Shown one piece after another: positions 16,833 to 25,918 of a stretch of DNA of 64,000 nt (position 1 is its first letter; every line of letters starts with the position of its first letter). The DNA is from UBA1479 sp040221095 (lineage in GTDB: Bacteria; Pseudomonadota; Alphaproteobacteria; Rhodospirillales; Casp-alpha2). Location: contig JAVJVP010000015.1 in NCBI GenBank assembly GCA_040221095.1, positions 124,001 through 188,000 of the forward strand, in the 5' to 3' direction. The notes beneath the pieces were generated by a model. The model was not told where the DNA came from. It worked only from the letters and a program-made list of their open reading frames with translations, and made no database searches. The position numbers were made by a program, and so were the translations under genes.

Positions 16833-17348
16833 ATGGACCTGAAAGACCACATCCGGGGCATTCCCGATTTTCCCATTCCCGGTATCCTGTTTTACGACAT
16901 TTCAACCCTGCTGCGGCATCCCGACGCCTGGCAGGTCGCCTTGGGCCGCCTTGCCAAGATCGTCGCCGGATACCAGCCTGACATCCTGGCCGGCATCGAA
17001 TCCCGCGGCTTCCTGACGGCCGCCCCCCTGGCGTCCAGGCTCGGCTGCGGCTTCATCATGGTGCGCAAGAAAGGCAAGCTGCCCGGCGAGACCATCGGCC
17101 ACGAATACGCCCTGGAGTACGGCACCGATACCATCGAGATTCAGAAAGACGCCATCGAACCGGGCCAGCGCGTGGTGGTCATGGACGACCTGCTGGCGAC
17201 CGGCGGCACCATGGCCGCGTCCATCGATCTGTTGCGGGGCGCGGGGGCCGAGGTCGTGGGCGCCACCTGCCTGATCGAACTGACCTTCCTGAAGGGCCGC
17301 GACAAGCTGGACGTGCCGTTCAGCGCGCTGATGGCCTACGACGACTGA
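16833..17348 (+). CDS. apt: Adenine phosphoribosyltransferase
   Basis: A 171-residue enzyme that salvages adenine to AMP using phosphoribosyl pyrophosphate. The PRPP-binding motif VVVMDDLLATGGT is at residues 114-126, and the start IRGIPDFPIPGILFYDIS is characteristic of Apt. Length is normal for the family. The ATG at 16833 has AGGGGGGA six bases upstream. An acetyltransferase gene follows after 19 bases and is likely co-transcribed. Confidence 0.96.
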   Translation: MDLKDHIRGIPDFPIPGILFYDISTLLRHPDAWQVALGRLAKIVAGYQPDILAGIESRGFLTAAPLASRLGCGFIMVRKKGKLPGETIGHEYALEYGTDTIEIQKDAIEPGQRVVVMDDLLATGGTMAASIDLLRGAGAEVVGATCLIELTFLKGRDKLDVPFSALMAYDD

Positions 17349-17367
17349 CCAAACGGCGGGCCACCCG

Positions 17368-17826
17368 ATGGAGATCCGCGAGGACGACCTGACGGGCGGG
17401 GCCGTGCGCGGCGTGATCCGGGCGCACCTCGACCAGATGTTCAGCCAGACGCCGGCCGAAAGCGTGCACGCCCTGGACCTGTCCGGCCTGACCGCGCCCG
17501 ATGTGACCTTCTGGTCCGTCTGGGACGGGGGCGAGATCGTCGGTTGCGGGGCGCTCAAGGAACTCGACCCCCGCCACGGCGAGATCAAATCCATGCACAC
17601 CCTGGCGCGGTTCCGGGGCAAGGGTTACGGGCGCACCATGCTCACCCATATCCTGGCCGAGGCGCGGCGTCGGGGCTATCGCCGGCTGAGCCTGGAAACG
17701 GGCGCCACGGCACTCTTCCGGACGGCGCAGACGCTCTACCGCACCGCCGGATTCACCGAGACCGGGCCGATCCCCGGCTACGGCCCCGATCCTCACAGCT
17801 GTTTCCTGACCCTGGAACTGGATTAG
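17368..17826 (+). CDS. GNAT-family N-acetyltransferase
   Basis: A 152-residue GCN5-related acetyltransferase with the acetyl-CoA pyrophosphate loop RFRGKGYGR at about residues 85-93 and a C-terminal LYRTAGFTETGP segment typical of the fold. It resembles the PhnO/ElaA-like small-molecule acetyltransferases, but the substrate is unknown. It follows apt closely, and its 3' end overlaps the convergent mutY stop by four bases. Confidence 0.85.
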   Translation: MEIREDDLTGGAVRGVIRAHLDQMFSQTPAESVHALDLSGLTAPDVTFWSVWDGGEIVGCGALKELDPRHGEIKSMHTLARFRGKGYGRTMLTHILAEARRRGYRRLSLETGATALFRTAQTLYRTAGFTETGPIPGYGPDPHSCFLTLELD

Positions 17827-18878
17827 CCGAGGGCGGCCTTCGCCACCTTCTTCATCAGGGTCGGCAGGGCCTGACCGCCGAAATCGCGGGGATGCACCCA
17901 GGTTCCGTCGGCGATATCGCCGCCCGCCACGGTTCCGCAAACCACCGCCAGGCGCAGATGGAAATGGGTGAAGGTATGGCGGACCTCGCCGGCCCCTTCC
18001 CAGGCCGCCGCCGGCAGGGGCGCATGCCCCGACGCCTCGCCCATATCCCAAGGGGTGTCCCTCCAGTCCGTCGACGGGACCTCGATCATGCCGCCCAGAA
18101 GGCCCCGTTCGGCCCGGCGGCGCAGCAGCACCCGGCCCCGGCCATCGACGGTCCAGAACACCACGCCGTACCGCGTCGGCTTGGCCTTTTTCGGGGCGCG
18201 GGCGGGCAGGTTTTCCGCATTACCCGCCGCCCGCGCGGCGCAGGCCCCCTGCCATGGGCAAAGGTCGCATTTGGGGGATCGCGGGGTGCAGACCGTCGCC
18301 CCCAGGTCCATCATCGCCTGGGCGAAATCGCCGGGCCGCGTGTTGGGAGTCAGTTGCCGCGCCGCCGCCTGGATCGCCGTTTTCCCGGCGGGCAGTGGCT
18401 CCGTGATGCGCCTGAGACGCGCCGTGACCCGTTCGATGTTGCCGTCCACGGGCGACGCCGGCACGTCGAAGGCGATGGCGGCGATGGCCGCCGCCGTATA
18501 GGGCCCGACACCGGGCAGGGTCAGAAGCGCCGCCTCCGTATCGGGAAATCGGCCGCCGTGGTCCCCGGCGACGGCCTTCGCGCATTTGTGCAGGTTGCGG
18601 GCCCGGGCATAATAGCCGAGCCCCTGCCAGGCGTGCAGGACGTCGTCCAGGTCCGCCGCCGCCAAATCCTCGACCCGGGGCCAGCGCGCCACAAAGTGGT
18701 CAAAATAGCTTTTTACGGTCGCCACGGTGGTCTGTTGCAGCATGATCTCGGACAGCCAGACGTGATAGGGGTCCGCCCGCCGGCCCGCGGGTGCCCGCCA
18801 CGGCAGCACCCGCCGGTGGCGGTCGTACCAGCCCAGCAACGCCCCGGTCAGGGCATCATCGGCGGACGAAAGGCTCAT
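17823..18878 (-). CDS. mutY: A/G-specific adenine DNA glycosylase
   Basis: A 351-residue base-excision repair enzyme that removes adenine mispaired with 8-oxoguanine. It shows the catalytic glutamate E44 in LSEIMLQQT, a helix-hairpin-helix LPGVGPYTAAAI (121-132), the catalytic aspartate D145 in VDGNIERV, and four iron-sulfur ligands C197, C204, C207 and C213 (C-x6-C-x2-C-x5-C). The C-terminal 115 residues form the MutT-like domain that recognises 8-oxoG. All key residues are present. The gene is divergent from the DUF721 gene. Confidence 0.96.
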   Translation of the reverse strand: MSLSSADDALTGALLGWYDRHRRVLPWRAPAGRRADPYHVWLSEIMLQQTTVATVKSYFDHFVARWPRVEDLAAADLDDVLHAWQGLGYYARARNLHKCAKAVAGDHGGRFPDTEAALLTLPGVGPYTAAAIAAIAFDVPASPVDGNIERVTARLRRITEPLPAGKTAIQAAARQLTPNTRPGDFAQAMMDLGATVCTPRSPKCDLCPWQGACAARAAGNAENLPARAPKKAKPTRYGVVFWTVDGRGRVLLRRRAERGLLGGMIEVPSTDWRDTPWDMGEASGHAPLPAAAWEGAGEVRHTFTHFHLRLAVVCGTVAGGDIADGTWVHPRDFGGQALPTLMKKVAKAALG

Positions 18879-19032
18879 GGCAGGCTCCTGGTTGCGGCAA
18901 TATCCGTGTTATCCCCCGGCTTCCACCGACGGGCCCTTGCGGGACCCTGGGTCGGCACCCTTAAATGCATCCCCCGTTAATGCCACGCCGCCGGGACGCG
19001 GAAAAGGGGGGCGGCGGCCCGAAAGGAACACC

Positions 19033-19551
19033 ATGGCCCAGGACGACGAAGCGACCAAGCCGCCCCGCCGCCGCAAAGGCGGGGTCCGCGCCGTCGGCCA
19101 GGCCCTGAGCAAGGTGACCGCCGCCGCCTACGGCAAGCGCGGCTTCGCCCAGGGCGACATCCTGCGCCATTGGCCGGAAATCGCCGGCGACCTGCTGGCC
19201 CGCCATACCCTGCCCGACCGCATCATCTTTCCCCGCGGCCAGCGCACGGGCGGCCTGCTGCACCTGCAGGCCGGCAATTCCGCCGTCGCCACCGAGGTCC
19301 AGCATCTGAAGCCCCTGATCGTCGAGCGCGTGAACACCTATTTCGGTTACGGCGCCGTCAGGGGCATCCACATTTTTCAGCGTCCCCTGCCGCCGCGCGA
19401 GGACACCACCCCCGCCCCGCCCCGGGTGCTGAGCACAGCCGAGCGGACCGCGCTGGAGCGCGACCTGAAAGCCGTGACGGACCCGGACCTGCGCCGCGCC
19501 CTGGAAGGCCTGGGACAGGCCGTCCGGCGGCGCCGCGGGGACGGTGGATAA
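19033..19551 (+). CDS. DUF721 (DciA-like) protein
   Basis: A 172-residue protein of the DUF721 family, whose studied members (DciA) help load the replicative helicase DnaB in bacteria lacking DnaC. The conserved core covers about residues 20-115: GFAQGDILRHWPEIAGD, then the beta-strand region LHLQAGNSAVATEVQHL and the YFGYGAVRGIHI segment. Flanks are basic and proline-rich. GAAAGGAACACC precedes the ATG at 19033. The gene lies divergent from mutY and before the DsbA-like gene and smc, an order common in alphaproteobacteria. Confidence 0.82.
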   Translation: MAQDDEATKPPRRRKGGVRAVGQALSKVTAAAYGKRGFAQGDILRHWPEIAGDLLARHTLPDRIIFPRGQRTGGLLHLQAGNSAVATEVQHLKPLIVERVNTYFGYGAVRGIHIFQRPLPPREDTTPAPPRVLSTAERTALERDLKAVTDPDLRRALEGLGQAVRRRRGDGG

Positions 19552-19589
19552 ATTACGGATTGGCGGCCCATATCAACGATTTAGCAAAA

Positions 19590-19623
19590 GGAGTCGACTC
19601 CGTCTCGGGGCCGATTCTATAGT
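19590..19623 (+). promoter_or_regulatory. GANTC cluster at a likely promoter of the DsbA-like gene
   Basis: The palindrome GGAGTCGACTCC (19590-19601) contains two GANTC sites back to back, and a third (GATTC) lies at 19613-19617. GANTC is the target of the cell-cycle methyltransferase CcrM in alphaproteobacteria. A -10-like TATAGT follows at 19618-19623, about 31 bases before the DsbA start. The clustering suggests methylation-sensitive or palindrome-binding regulation. Confidence 0.4.
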
Positions 19624-19653
19624 CATCAACATCTTGTGTTTCAGGAGGTTAAT

Positions 19654-20271
19654 TTGCTGCGATTAGCACAAGGTCTTGCGTTTGCAATGACACTGATTTT
19701 GGCCCTTTCCGGACCCTTCGCGGGTCCGGCGCGGGCCCAGAGCGTTCAGGACATGCTGGCGGAAAAGGTGCTCGGCAAGGCCGACGCGCCGGTAACGATG
19801 ATCGAGTATGCCTCGTTGAGCTGCCCCCATTGCCGCGAATTCCATGAAAAGACCCTGCCCGCGATCAAGGAAAAGTACATCGACACCGGCAAGGTGAAGC
19901 TGGTCTTCCGCGACTTCCCCCTGGGCCAGCGCGCCCTGGCCGCGCATATGGTCGCCAGTTGCGCCGGCCCCGTGCGCTATTTCGCCATGCTCAGCATCCT
20001 GTTCCGCGACCAGGCGGTCTGGAGCCAGGCCCCGGACGGCCTGGCCGCCATCCAGGCCACGGCCAAGAAAGCCGGCATGTCGCCGGCCCAGGTCGACGCC
20101 TGCCTGCGCAACGAGGACCTTCTGCAAGGCATCCAGAAGACCGCCGAGGCAGGCAACAGGGACCACGGCGTCGATTCCACCCCGTTCTTCATCATCGCCG
20201 GGGAAAAGGTCTCGGGCGCGCAGGACTTAAAGGTGTTCGAGGACATCATCGAACGCGCCCTGAAGAAATAA
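19654..20271 (+). CDS. DsbA-family thiol:disulfide oxidoreductase
   Basis: A 205-residue secreted thioredoxin-fold protein. A signal peptide ends at ARA (about residue 28), the active site CPHC gives C57 and C60, and a cis-proline follows in STPFF. This DsbA/Com1-like class introduces or shuffles disulfides in the periplasm. The start is a TTG at 19654, because AGGAGG (19643-19648) lies five bases before it. A GTG six codons upstream would overlap that site. The gene is 36 bases before smc, so the two are probably co-transcribed. Confidence 0.9.
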   Translation: MLRLAQGLAFAMTLILALSGPFAGPARAQSVQDMLAEKVLGKADAPVTMIEYASLSCPHCREFHEKTLPAIKEKYIDTGKVKLVFRDFPLGQRALAAHMVASCAGPVRYFAMLSILFRDQAVWSQAPDGLAAIQATAKKAGMSPAQVDACLRNEDLLQGIQKTAEAGNRDHGVDSTPFFIIAGEKVSGAQDLKVFEDIIERALKK

Positions 20272-20307
20272 GCGGCGCAAACAGGCAATCAGGATCGGCG
20301 AGGCGAC

Positions 20308-23300
20308 TTGCTCAATTTCAAGAAAATCCGCGTTCTGGGGTTCAAATCCTTCGTTGACCCCACGGAGCTGTTCATCGAACCGGGCCTGACGGGCGTGGTC
20401 GGTCCGAACGGCTGCGGCAAGTCGAACGTGGTCGAATCCTTGAAATGGGTGATGGGCGAGACCTCGGCCAAGCAGATGCGCGGCACGGAGATGGAAGACG
20501 TCATCTTCTCCGGAACGCAAGACCGACCGTCGCGCAACATCGCCGAGGTCACCCTGACCCTCGACAATACCGAGCGCAAGGCCCCTGCCCAGTTCAACGA
20601 CACGGATGAATTGGAAGTCACCCGCCGCATCGAGCGCGAGAAGGGGTCGAACTACCGCATCAACGGCAAGGAAGTGCGCGCCCGCGACGTGCAGTTGCTG
20701 TTCGCCGATCAGGCCACGGGCGCGCGCTCGACCGCCCTGGTCAGCCAGGGCCGCATCGGCACCGTGATCAACGCCAAGCCGGCGCAGCGGCGTCTTCTAT
20801 TGGAAGAAGCCGCCGGCATCACCGGCCTGCACTCCCGCCGCCACGAGGCGGAACTGCGCCTGAAGGGCGCGGAAGCCAATATGGAGCGCCTGGACGACAT
20901 CCTGGTCACCCTGGACGCCCAGATGAACAACCTGAAGAAACAGGCGCGCCAGGCGACCCGCTACCGCAACCTGTCGGATCATATCCGCAAGGCCGAGGCG
21001 ACCCTGTTCCATATCCTGTGGTCCAACGCGGAAACCGCCCGCGACACGGCCCGCGCGCAATTGAAGGAAGCCGAGCATGCGGTCGCCGAACTGACCCAGC
21101 GGGCGGCCCAGGCAACGACCCGCCAGGCCCATGCGGCCGAGGGACTGCCCGAACTGCGACAGGGCGAGGCGGCGGCGGCGGCGGAACTGCAGCGCCTGAC
21201 CCTGGCCCGCGAGGGCCTGGACGAGGAAGAGGCCCGCGTCGCCCAGACCATGGCCGAAACCCAGGGCCGCCTAGACCAGACCGCCCGCGACCGCGAGCGC
21301 GAACAGGGCCTGATGACCGACGCCGCCGAGGCCGTGCAGCGCCTGGCCGCCGAAAAGCAGGAAATAGAGACCGCCCAGACACAGGAAGCCGACGACCTGA
21401 CGGCCGCCGCCGAGGCCCGCGCCGCCGCCGATGAGGCCGTCGCCGAAATGGACCGCGAGGTCGACCGCGACACCAACGACCTGGCCGCCGCCGAAGCCCG
21501 GCGCAATGCCCTGAACCAGCGCCTGGCAGAACTGGAAAACCGCCTGAACCGGCTGGCCCAGCGCGCCGCCGACGCCGAGGCGCATAAGGCCGAGCTGGAA
21601 TCCCGTTCCGCCGATCTGGTCGATCTGGCCCAGGCCGACGCCGCCGTGGAGGCCGCGCGGACCACCGCCGACACGGCCCGCGAGACCCTGACCAAGACGG
21701 AGGCCGCCCGCGCCGAGGCCGATCAGGCGTCGGAACAGGCGGCCCAGGCCGCGCGCGAAAAGGCGACCGAGCAGACCGCCCTGGAAACGGAAATCCGCAC
21801 CCTGGAACGGGTGCTCGCCACGGGGCCGGAAACGGACCTGCCGCCCATGCTCGACCAGATCAGCGTCGACAAGGGGTTCGAGGACGCGCTGGGCGCCGCC
21901 CTCGGCGAAGACCTGTCCGCCCCCGCCACGGGCGACGACGGCGACGGCGTGGTCATCGGCTGGCGCGCCTTGGGTCCCATGGCGGCGGCCCCCGCCCTGC
22001 CCGCCGGGGTGCGCACCCTGGCCGAGGTCGTCAAGGCCCCCGCCGCCCTCGACCGCCGCCTGTCGCAGATCGGCATCGTCGAAGACGCCGCCGAAGGGGC
22101 CCGCCTGCAGGCCGGCCTGGCCCCCGGCCAACGCCTGGTCAGCCGCGCCGGCGGCTTGTGGCGCTGGGACGGCTTCCGCGTCGCCGAGGGGGCGGAAACC
22201 GCCGCCGCCCAGCGTCTGGCCCAGCGCAACCGCCTGAACGAGGTCGCTGGCCAGGCCGCCGCCGCGCGGGAAACCCTGGACGCCCTGCGGGCCACCGCCG
22301 AGGCCGCCAAGGCCAAGGCCGAGGCCCTGCGCACCCAGGAGCGCGACGCCCGCCAGGCCCTGAACGAGGCCGACCGCGCCTTCAACGCCGCCCGCGACCG
22401 CTTGGCCGAGGTCAAGGACCGGGCCGCCGCCGTGCAGAACAAGCTGGCCGCCCTGGCCGAGACCCAGGCCTCGATCGCCGCCGACCAGGAGGAATCCGGA
22501 GCCCAGAAGGCCGCCCTGGCGACCGAGCGCAGTGAACTGCCGGATCTGGAGGCCGCGCGCACGGCCCTGGCCGACAAGCGCACGGCCCTGGCCGAGAAGC
22601 GCACCCATCAGATGGAATGCCGGTCGCGCCACGACCAACTGTTCCAGGCCTCGGAAGGCCGCAAGCAGCGCCTGCTGGCCGTCGCCTCCGAATCCCAGAT
22701 GTGGGTGACCCGCCGCTCGCGCTCGGAAAGCCAGCTCGGCGAACTGGCGGAACGGGCCACGGCCTTGCAGACGGATCTGGACGCCTTGCAGCAGAAACCG
22801 GCCGAAATCGCCGCCAAGCGCGACGAACTGCTGACCGCCATCCAGGGCTCGGAACAACGCCGCAACGCCGCCGCCGACCAGCTGGCCCAGGCGGAGACGA
22901 CCCTGGCCGATGCCGACCGCGACATGCGCCAAGCCGAACACGACCTGTCCTTCGCCCGCGAAACCCGGGTCCGCGCCGAGGGCGCGGTGGAGCAGACCGA
23001 ACAGGGCTGCCGCGGCCTGATCGAGCGCATCAACGACCGCCTGCACGTCGGCCCGGACAAGTTGGCCGAACTGGCGGAACTGGAAGAGGGCAAGGACCTG
23101 CCCGACCTGGAAAACGCCGAAGGCCGGGTCGACCGCCTGCTGCGCGAGCGCGACACCATGGGCCCGGTCAACCTGCGCGCCGAGCAGGAAATGACCGAAC
23201 TGTCGGAACAGATCACCGGCCTGGAAACGGAAAAGACCGACCTTCTTGCCGCCATCGACAAGCTGCGCCAGGGCATCAACGAGTTGAACCGCGAGGGCCG

Positions 23301-23784
23301 GGCCCGCCTGCTGGCCTCGTTCGAAGAGGTCAACGGCCACTTCCAGGTCCTGTTCCAGCGCCTGTTCGGCGGCGGCAAGGCCCATCTGGAGCTGGTGGAA
23401 TCGGACGACCCGCTCGAAGCCGGCCTGGAAATCTTCGCCAGCCCACCGGGCAAGCGCCTGCAGGTGCTGTCGCTTTTGTCGGGCGGCGAACAGGCGCTGA
23501 CGGCCCTGGCGCTGCTGTTCGGGGTGTTCCAGACCAATCCGGCCCCGATCTGCGTGCTCGACGAAGTGGACGCGCCGCTGGATGACGCCAACGTCGACCG
23601 ATTCTGCTCCATGCTCGACGAAATGGCGGCCACGGGCCAGACCCGCTTCATCGTCATCACCCACCACCGCATGACCATGGCCCGCATGCACCGCCTGTTC
23701 GGCGTGACCATGCAGGAACGCGGGGTGTCGCAGCTTGTCTCCGTCGACCTGCAACAGGCCGAGGGTTTCCGCGAGAGCGCCTGA
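20308..23784 (+). CDS. smc: Chromosome partition protein SMC
   Basis: A 1158-residue condensin-type ATPase that extrudes and compacts DNA. The Walker A GPNGCGKS lies at about 32-40, a long Ala/Glu/Arg-rich coiled coil runs from about 170 to 500, a globular hinge spans roughly 500-650, and a second coiled coil runs to about 1000. The head ends with the LSGGEQ signature (1057-1062) and Walker B VLDEVDAPLDD (about 1083-1093). The start is a TTG at 20308, because MLNFKKIRVLGFKSF is the canonical N-terminus. scpA and scpB are not adjacent. The whole coding strand is free of breaks. Confidence 0.97.
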   Translation: MLNFKKIRVLGFKSFVDPTELFIEPGLTGVVGPNGCGKSNVVESLKWVMGETSAKQMRGTEMEDVIFSGTQDRPSRNIAEVTLTLDNTERKAPAQFNDTDELEVTRRIEREKGSNYRINGKEVRARDVQLLFADQATGARSTALVSQGRIGTVINAKPAQRRLLLEEAAGITGLHSRRHEAELRLKGAEANMERLDDILVTLDAQMNNLKKQARQATRYRNLSDHIRKAEATLFHILWSNAETARDTARAQLKEAEHAVAELTQRAAQATTRQAHAAEGLPELRQGEAAAAAELQRLTLAREGLDEEEARVAQTMAETQGRLDQTARDREREQGLMTDAAEAVQRLAAEKQEIETAQTQEADDLTAAAEARAAADEAVAEMDREVDRDTNDLAAAEARRNALNQRLAELENRLNRLAQRAADAEAHKAELESRSADLVDLAQADAAVEAARTTADTARETLTKTEAARAEADQASEQAAQAAREKATEQTALETEIRTLERVLATGPETDLPPMLDQISVDKGFEDALGAALGEDLSAPATGDDGDGVVIGWRALGPMAAAPALPAGVRTLAEVVKAPAALDRRLSQIGIVEDAAEGARLQAGLAPGQRLVSRAGGLWRWDGFRVAEGAETAAAQRLAQRNRLNEVAGQAAAARETLDALRATAEAAKAKAEALRTQERDARQALNEADRAFNAARDRLAEVKDRAAAVQNKLAALAETQASIAADQEESGAQKAALATERSELPDLEAARTALADKRTALAEKRTHQMECRSRHDQLFQASEGRKQRLLAVASESQMWVTRRSRSESQLGELAERATALQTDLDALQQKPAEIAAKRDELLTAIQGSEQRRNAAADQLAQAETTLADADRDMRQAEHDLSFARETRVRAEGAVEQTEQGCRGLIERINDRLHVGPDKLAELAELEEGKDLPDLENAEGRVDRLLRERDTMGPVNLRAEQEMTELSEQITGLETEKTDLLAAIDKLRQGINELNREGRARLLASFEEVNGHFQVLFQRLFGGGKAHLELVESDDPLEAGLEIFASPPGKRLQVLSLLSGGEQALTALALLFGVFQTNPAPICVLDEVDAPLDDANVDRFCSMLDEMAATGQTRFIVITHHRMTMARMHRLFGVTMQERGVSQLVSVDLQQAEGFRESA

Positions 23785-23853
23785 CAACCGGCCCCCGCAG
23801 GTGGTATTCTCGGCGCCTGAGCCCTATAACCCCTTCATGCTTAGGTATTTTTC

Positions 23854-24210
23854 ATGACCGACGAACGGCCCCAATCGGACCTGGACGGCCTGCAGAAGCG
23901 CATCGACGGCGCCCTGGACAAGGGCGGGTTTTCGCAAGCGCAGAAAAATCGCGACAAGGAGCCACCAAATAGCGCTCTTAGCCTTGCATTTCGTGTCGGC
24001 ATTGAGTTAGTTTCCGCCGTCGCCGTTGGGCTGGGTATCGGTTGGCTGCTTGATAAGTGGCTCGATACCAAGCCTTGGCTCATGTTGGTGTTCATAATCC
24101 TAGGGGGATGCGCCGGCATTCTGAACGTCTACCGGATGGCCCGTGGCTACGGTTACGCCGCGGGGTACCAGCAGGATGAAAATCCGACCGACGACACAGA
24201 TCGCCGATAA
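23854..24210 (+). CDS. atpI: ATP synthase protein I
   Basis: A 118-residue small membrane protein at the head of the F0 operon. It has a hydrophilic N-terminus and two transmembrane segments (about 45-65 and 74-94) with the GIGWLLDKWLDTKPW turn between them, as in the AtpI/F0F1-ATPase assembly family. AtpI assists assembly of the c-ring. It begins 69 bases after smc and ends 45 bases before atpB. The spacer upstream contains a -10-like TATAAC at 23825-23830, but no clear -35. Confidence 0.9.
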   Translation: MTDERPQSDLDGLQKRIDGALDKGGFSQAQKNRDKEPPNSALSLAFRVGIELVSAVAVGLGIGWLLDKWLDTKPWLMLVFIILGGCAGILNVYRMARGYGYAAGYQQDENPTDDTDRR

Positions 24211-24255
24211 ACCGCACCCGCATAAACGCGCTATAGACAGACGGGAAACCGAGCC

Positions 24256-24987
24256 TTGGCCGAGAAGCACAGCCCGCTCGCTCAGTTCGAGATCAAAACA
24301 CTTGTGCCGCTGAATTTCGGCGGCCTCGATGCCTCTTTCACCAATTCGGCACTTATGATGGTGGCGACGGTGGTCGTGGTCAGCGCCTTCCTGATCCTGG
24401 GAATGCGCCGCAACGCCCTGGTTCCCGGGCGCTGGCAGTCGATTGCGGAACTCTCCTATGTGTTCATCGCCAATCTGGTGAAGGACACGGTCGGATCCGA
24501 GGGCCGCAACTACTTCCCGTTCATCTTCACGGTGTTCATGTTCGTCTTGTTCGGCAATCTGCTGGGCATGATCCCCTACAGCTTCACCTTCACGTCGCAC
24601 ATCGTGGTGACCTTCACCATGGCGGCGGTGATCTTCGTCGGGGTGACCATCATCGCCCTGGCCAAGCACAAGATGCACTTCTTCTCGTTCTTCATGCCGC
24701 CGGGCGTGCCGCTTCTCATGGCGCCGCTGCTGATCCCGATCGAGATCATTTCCTACCTGTCGCGCCCCATCTCCCTCAGCGTCCGTCTGTTCGCCAACAT
24801 GCTGGCCGGGCACACGCTGCTGAAGGTGTTCGCCGGGTTCATCATCTCGCTCGGCGTGTTCGGCGTCGCACCCTGGCTGTTCGTGGTCGCGCTGACGGGC
24901 CTGGAAATCGTCATCGCCTTCCTGCAGGCCTTCGTGTTCACCATTCTGACCTGCCTGTACCTGAACGACGCGCTGCACCTTCACTAG
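24256..24987 (+). CDS. atpB: ATP synthase F0 subunit a
   Basis: A 243-residue polytopic membrane protein forming the proton half-channels of ATP synthase. The essential arginine is R177 in SLSVRLFANMLAGH, which faces the c-ring glutamate. The C-terminal helix carries the usual GLEIVIAFLQAFVFTILTC pattern. The start is a TTG at 24256, giving MAEKHSPLAQF, which matches the family's N-terminus. It lies between atpI and atpE. Confidence 0.96.
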   Translation: MAEKHSPLAQFEIKTLVPLNFGGLDASFTNSALMMVATVVVVSAFLILGMRRNALVPGRWQSIAELSYVFIANLVKDTVGSEGRNYFPFIFTVFMFVLFGNLLGMIPYSFTFTSHIVVTFTMAAVIFVGVTIIALAKHKMHFFSFFMPPGVPLLMAPLLIPIEIISYLSRPISLSVRLFANMLAGHTLLKVFAGFIISLGVFGVAPWLFVVALTGLEIVIAFLQAFVFTILTCLYLNDALHLH

Positions 24988-25076
24988 GGCGCGGCGAACC
25001 GGCACGGGCAACGAAACAACCCATTCACCAGTCAACTCAAACACTCAAGATCTAGCATCAAGAAAGGATCAACCCC

Positions 25077-25301
25077 ATGGAAGTTCAAGCTGCGAAGCTG
25101 CTCGGTGCCGGCCTGGCCGTTATCGGCGTGATTGGTTCCGGTATCGGCATCGGTACCATCTTTGCCTCGTTCATTCAGGCTGTGGGCCGCAACCCCTCCG
25201 CTCAGGGCGCCGTGTTCCCCATGACCATGCTGGGCTTCGCCCTCGTGGAAGCCATCGCGCTGTTCGCGCTGGTTATCGCCCTGGTCATTCTGTTCGGCTG
25301 A
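25077..25301 (+). CDS. atpE: ATP synthase F0 subunit c
   Basis: A 74-residue hairpin of two membrane helices that forms the rotating proton-carrying ring. The glycine-rich first helix (GVIGSGIGIGTIFAS), the polar RNP loop (38-40) and the proton-binding glutamate E58 in GFALVEAIALF are all present. There are no sodium-binding marks in helix 1. GAAAGGATCA precedes the ATG. Codon use here is slightly less GC-rich than in neighbours, as expected for a very highly expressed gene. Confidence 0.97.
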   Translation: MEVQAAKLLGAGLAVIGVIGSGIGIGTIFASFIQAVGRNPSAQGAVFPMTMLGFALVEAIALFALVIALVILFG

Positions 25302-25409
25302 TCTTTGGGTCTTTGCGCAGGCCCGGGGCGGTTACCGTCCCGGCCACGGCGTTTCGTCTGCGGACGGCTGACCCTGGGATCAACGGCTTTCGGATAAAGA
25401 GGTCTTTCC

Positions 25410-25904
25410 ATGCCTCAATTGGACTTCACAACCTACGTGCCCCAGATCATCTGGCTGGTGATTTCCTTCACCGCCATGTTCCTGGTCATGTGGAAGGTCT
25501 GCGTGCCCCGGATCGGCGGCGCCCTCGAGGCGCGGCAGAAGAAGATCGAGCAGAACCTGGAGCGTGCGGCGGAATTGAAGGCCGAGGCCGAAGCCGCCAT
25601 CGAAGCCTATGAAAAGGCCCTGACCGAGGCGCGCGCCACGGCGCACGAGGAAATCGTCAAGGTGCAGGCTGACCTGAAGGCCAAGCAGGACGCGGAGGAA
25701 GCAAAGCTTTCCCAGACCCTGCAGGCCCGCATCAAGGAAGGCGAAGCGGCCATCGACAAGGCCCTGCAGGACGCCCTGGCCGGTCTCGACGCCATGGCGA
25801 CCGAGGTCGCGACGGCCGCCTGCGAGCGGCTGACCGGCGAAGCGCCCGACGCCAAGGCCCTGCAAAAGGCCGTCGCCGGCGCCGCCAAAGCGCGTCAGGC
25901 CTAG
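25410..25904 (+). CDS. ATP synthase F0 subunit b'
   Basis: A 164-residue peripheral-stalk subunit with one N-terminal membrane helix (about residues 10-30, IIWLVISFTAMFLVMW) and a long charged helix. The YVPQIIWL start and position directly after atpE identify it as the b' copy found in alphaproteobacteria and phototrophs (named atpF' or atpG in different genomes). It pairs with subunit b, encoded 14 bases downstream, to hold F1 still against the rotor. Confidence 0.93.
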   Translation: MPQLDFTTYVPQIIWLVISFTAMFLVMWKVCVPRIGGALEARQKKIEQNLERAAELKAEAEAAIEAYEKALTEARATAHEEIVKVQADLKAKQDAEEAKLSQTLQARIKEGEAAIDKALQDALAGLDAMATEVATAACERLTGEAPDAKALQKAVAGAAKARQA

Positions 25905-25918
25905 GAAGGAAGCGGATC

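Noticed and set aside
21271..23787. An 838-codon open frame antisense to smc.
   Set aside because: It is a shadow of the repetitive GC-rich coiled-coil codons of smc. The product is a Gly/Leu/Gln-rich sequence without domains, while the plus strand has all SMC motifs.
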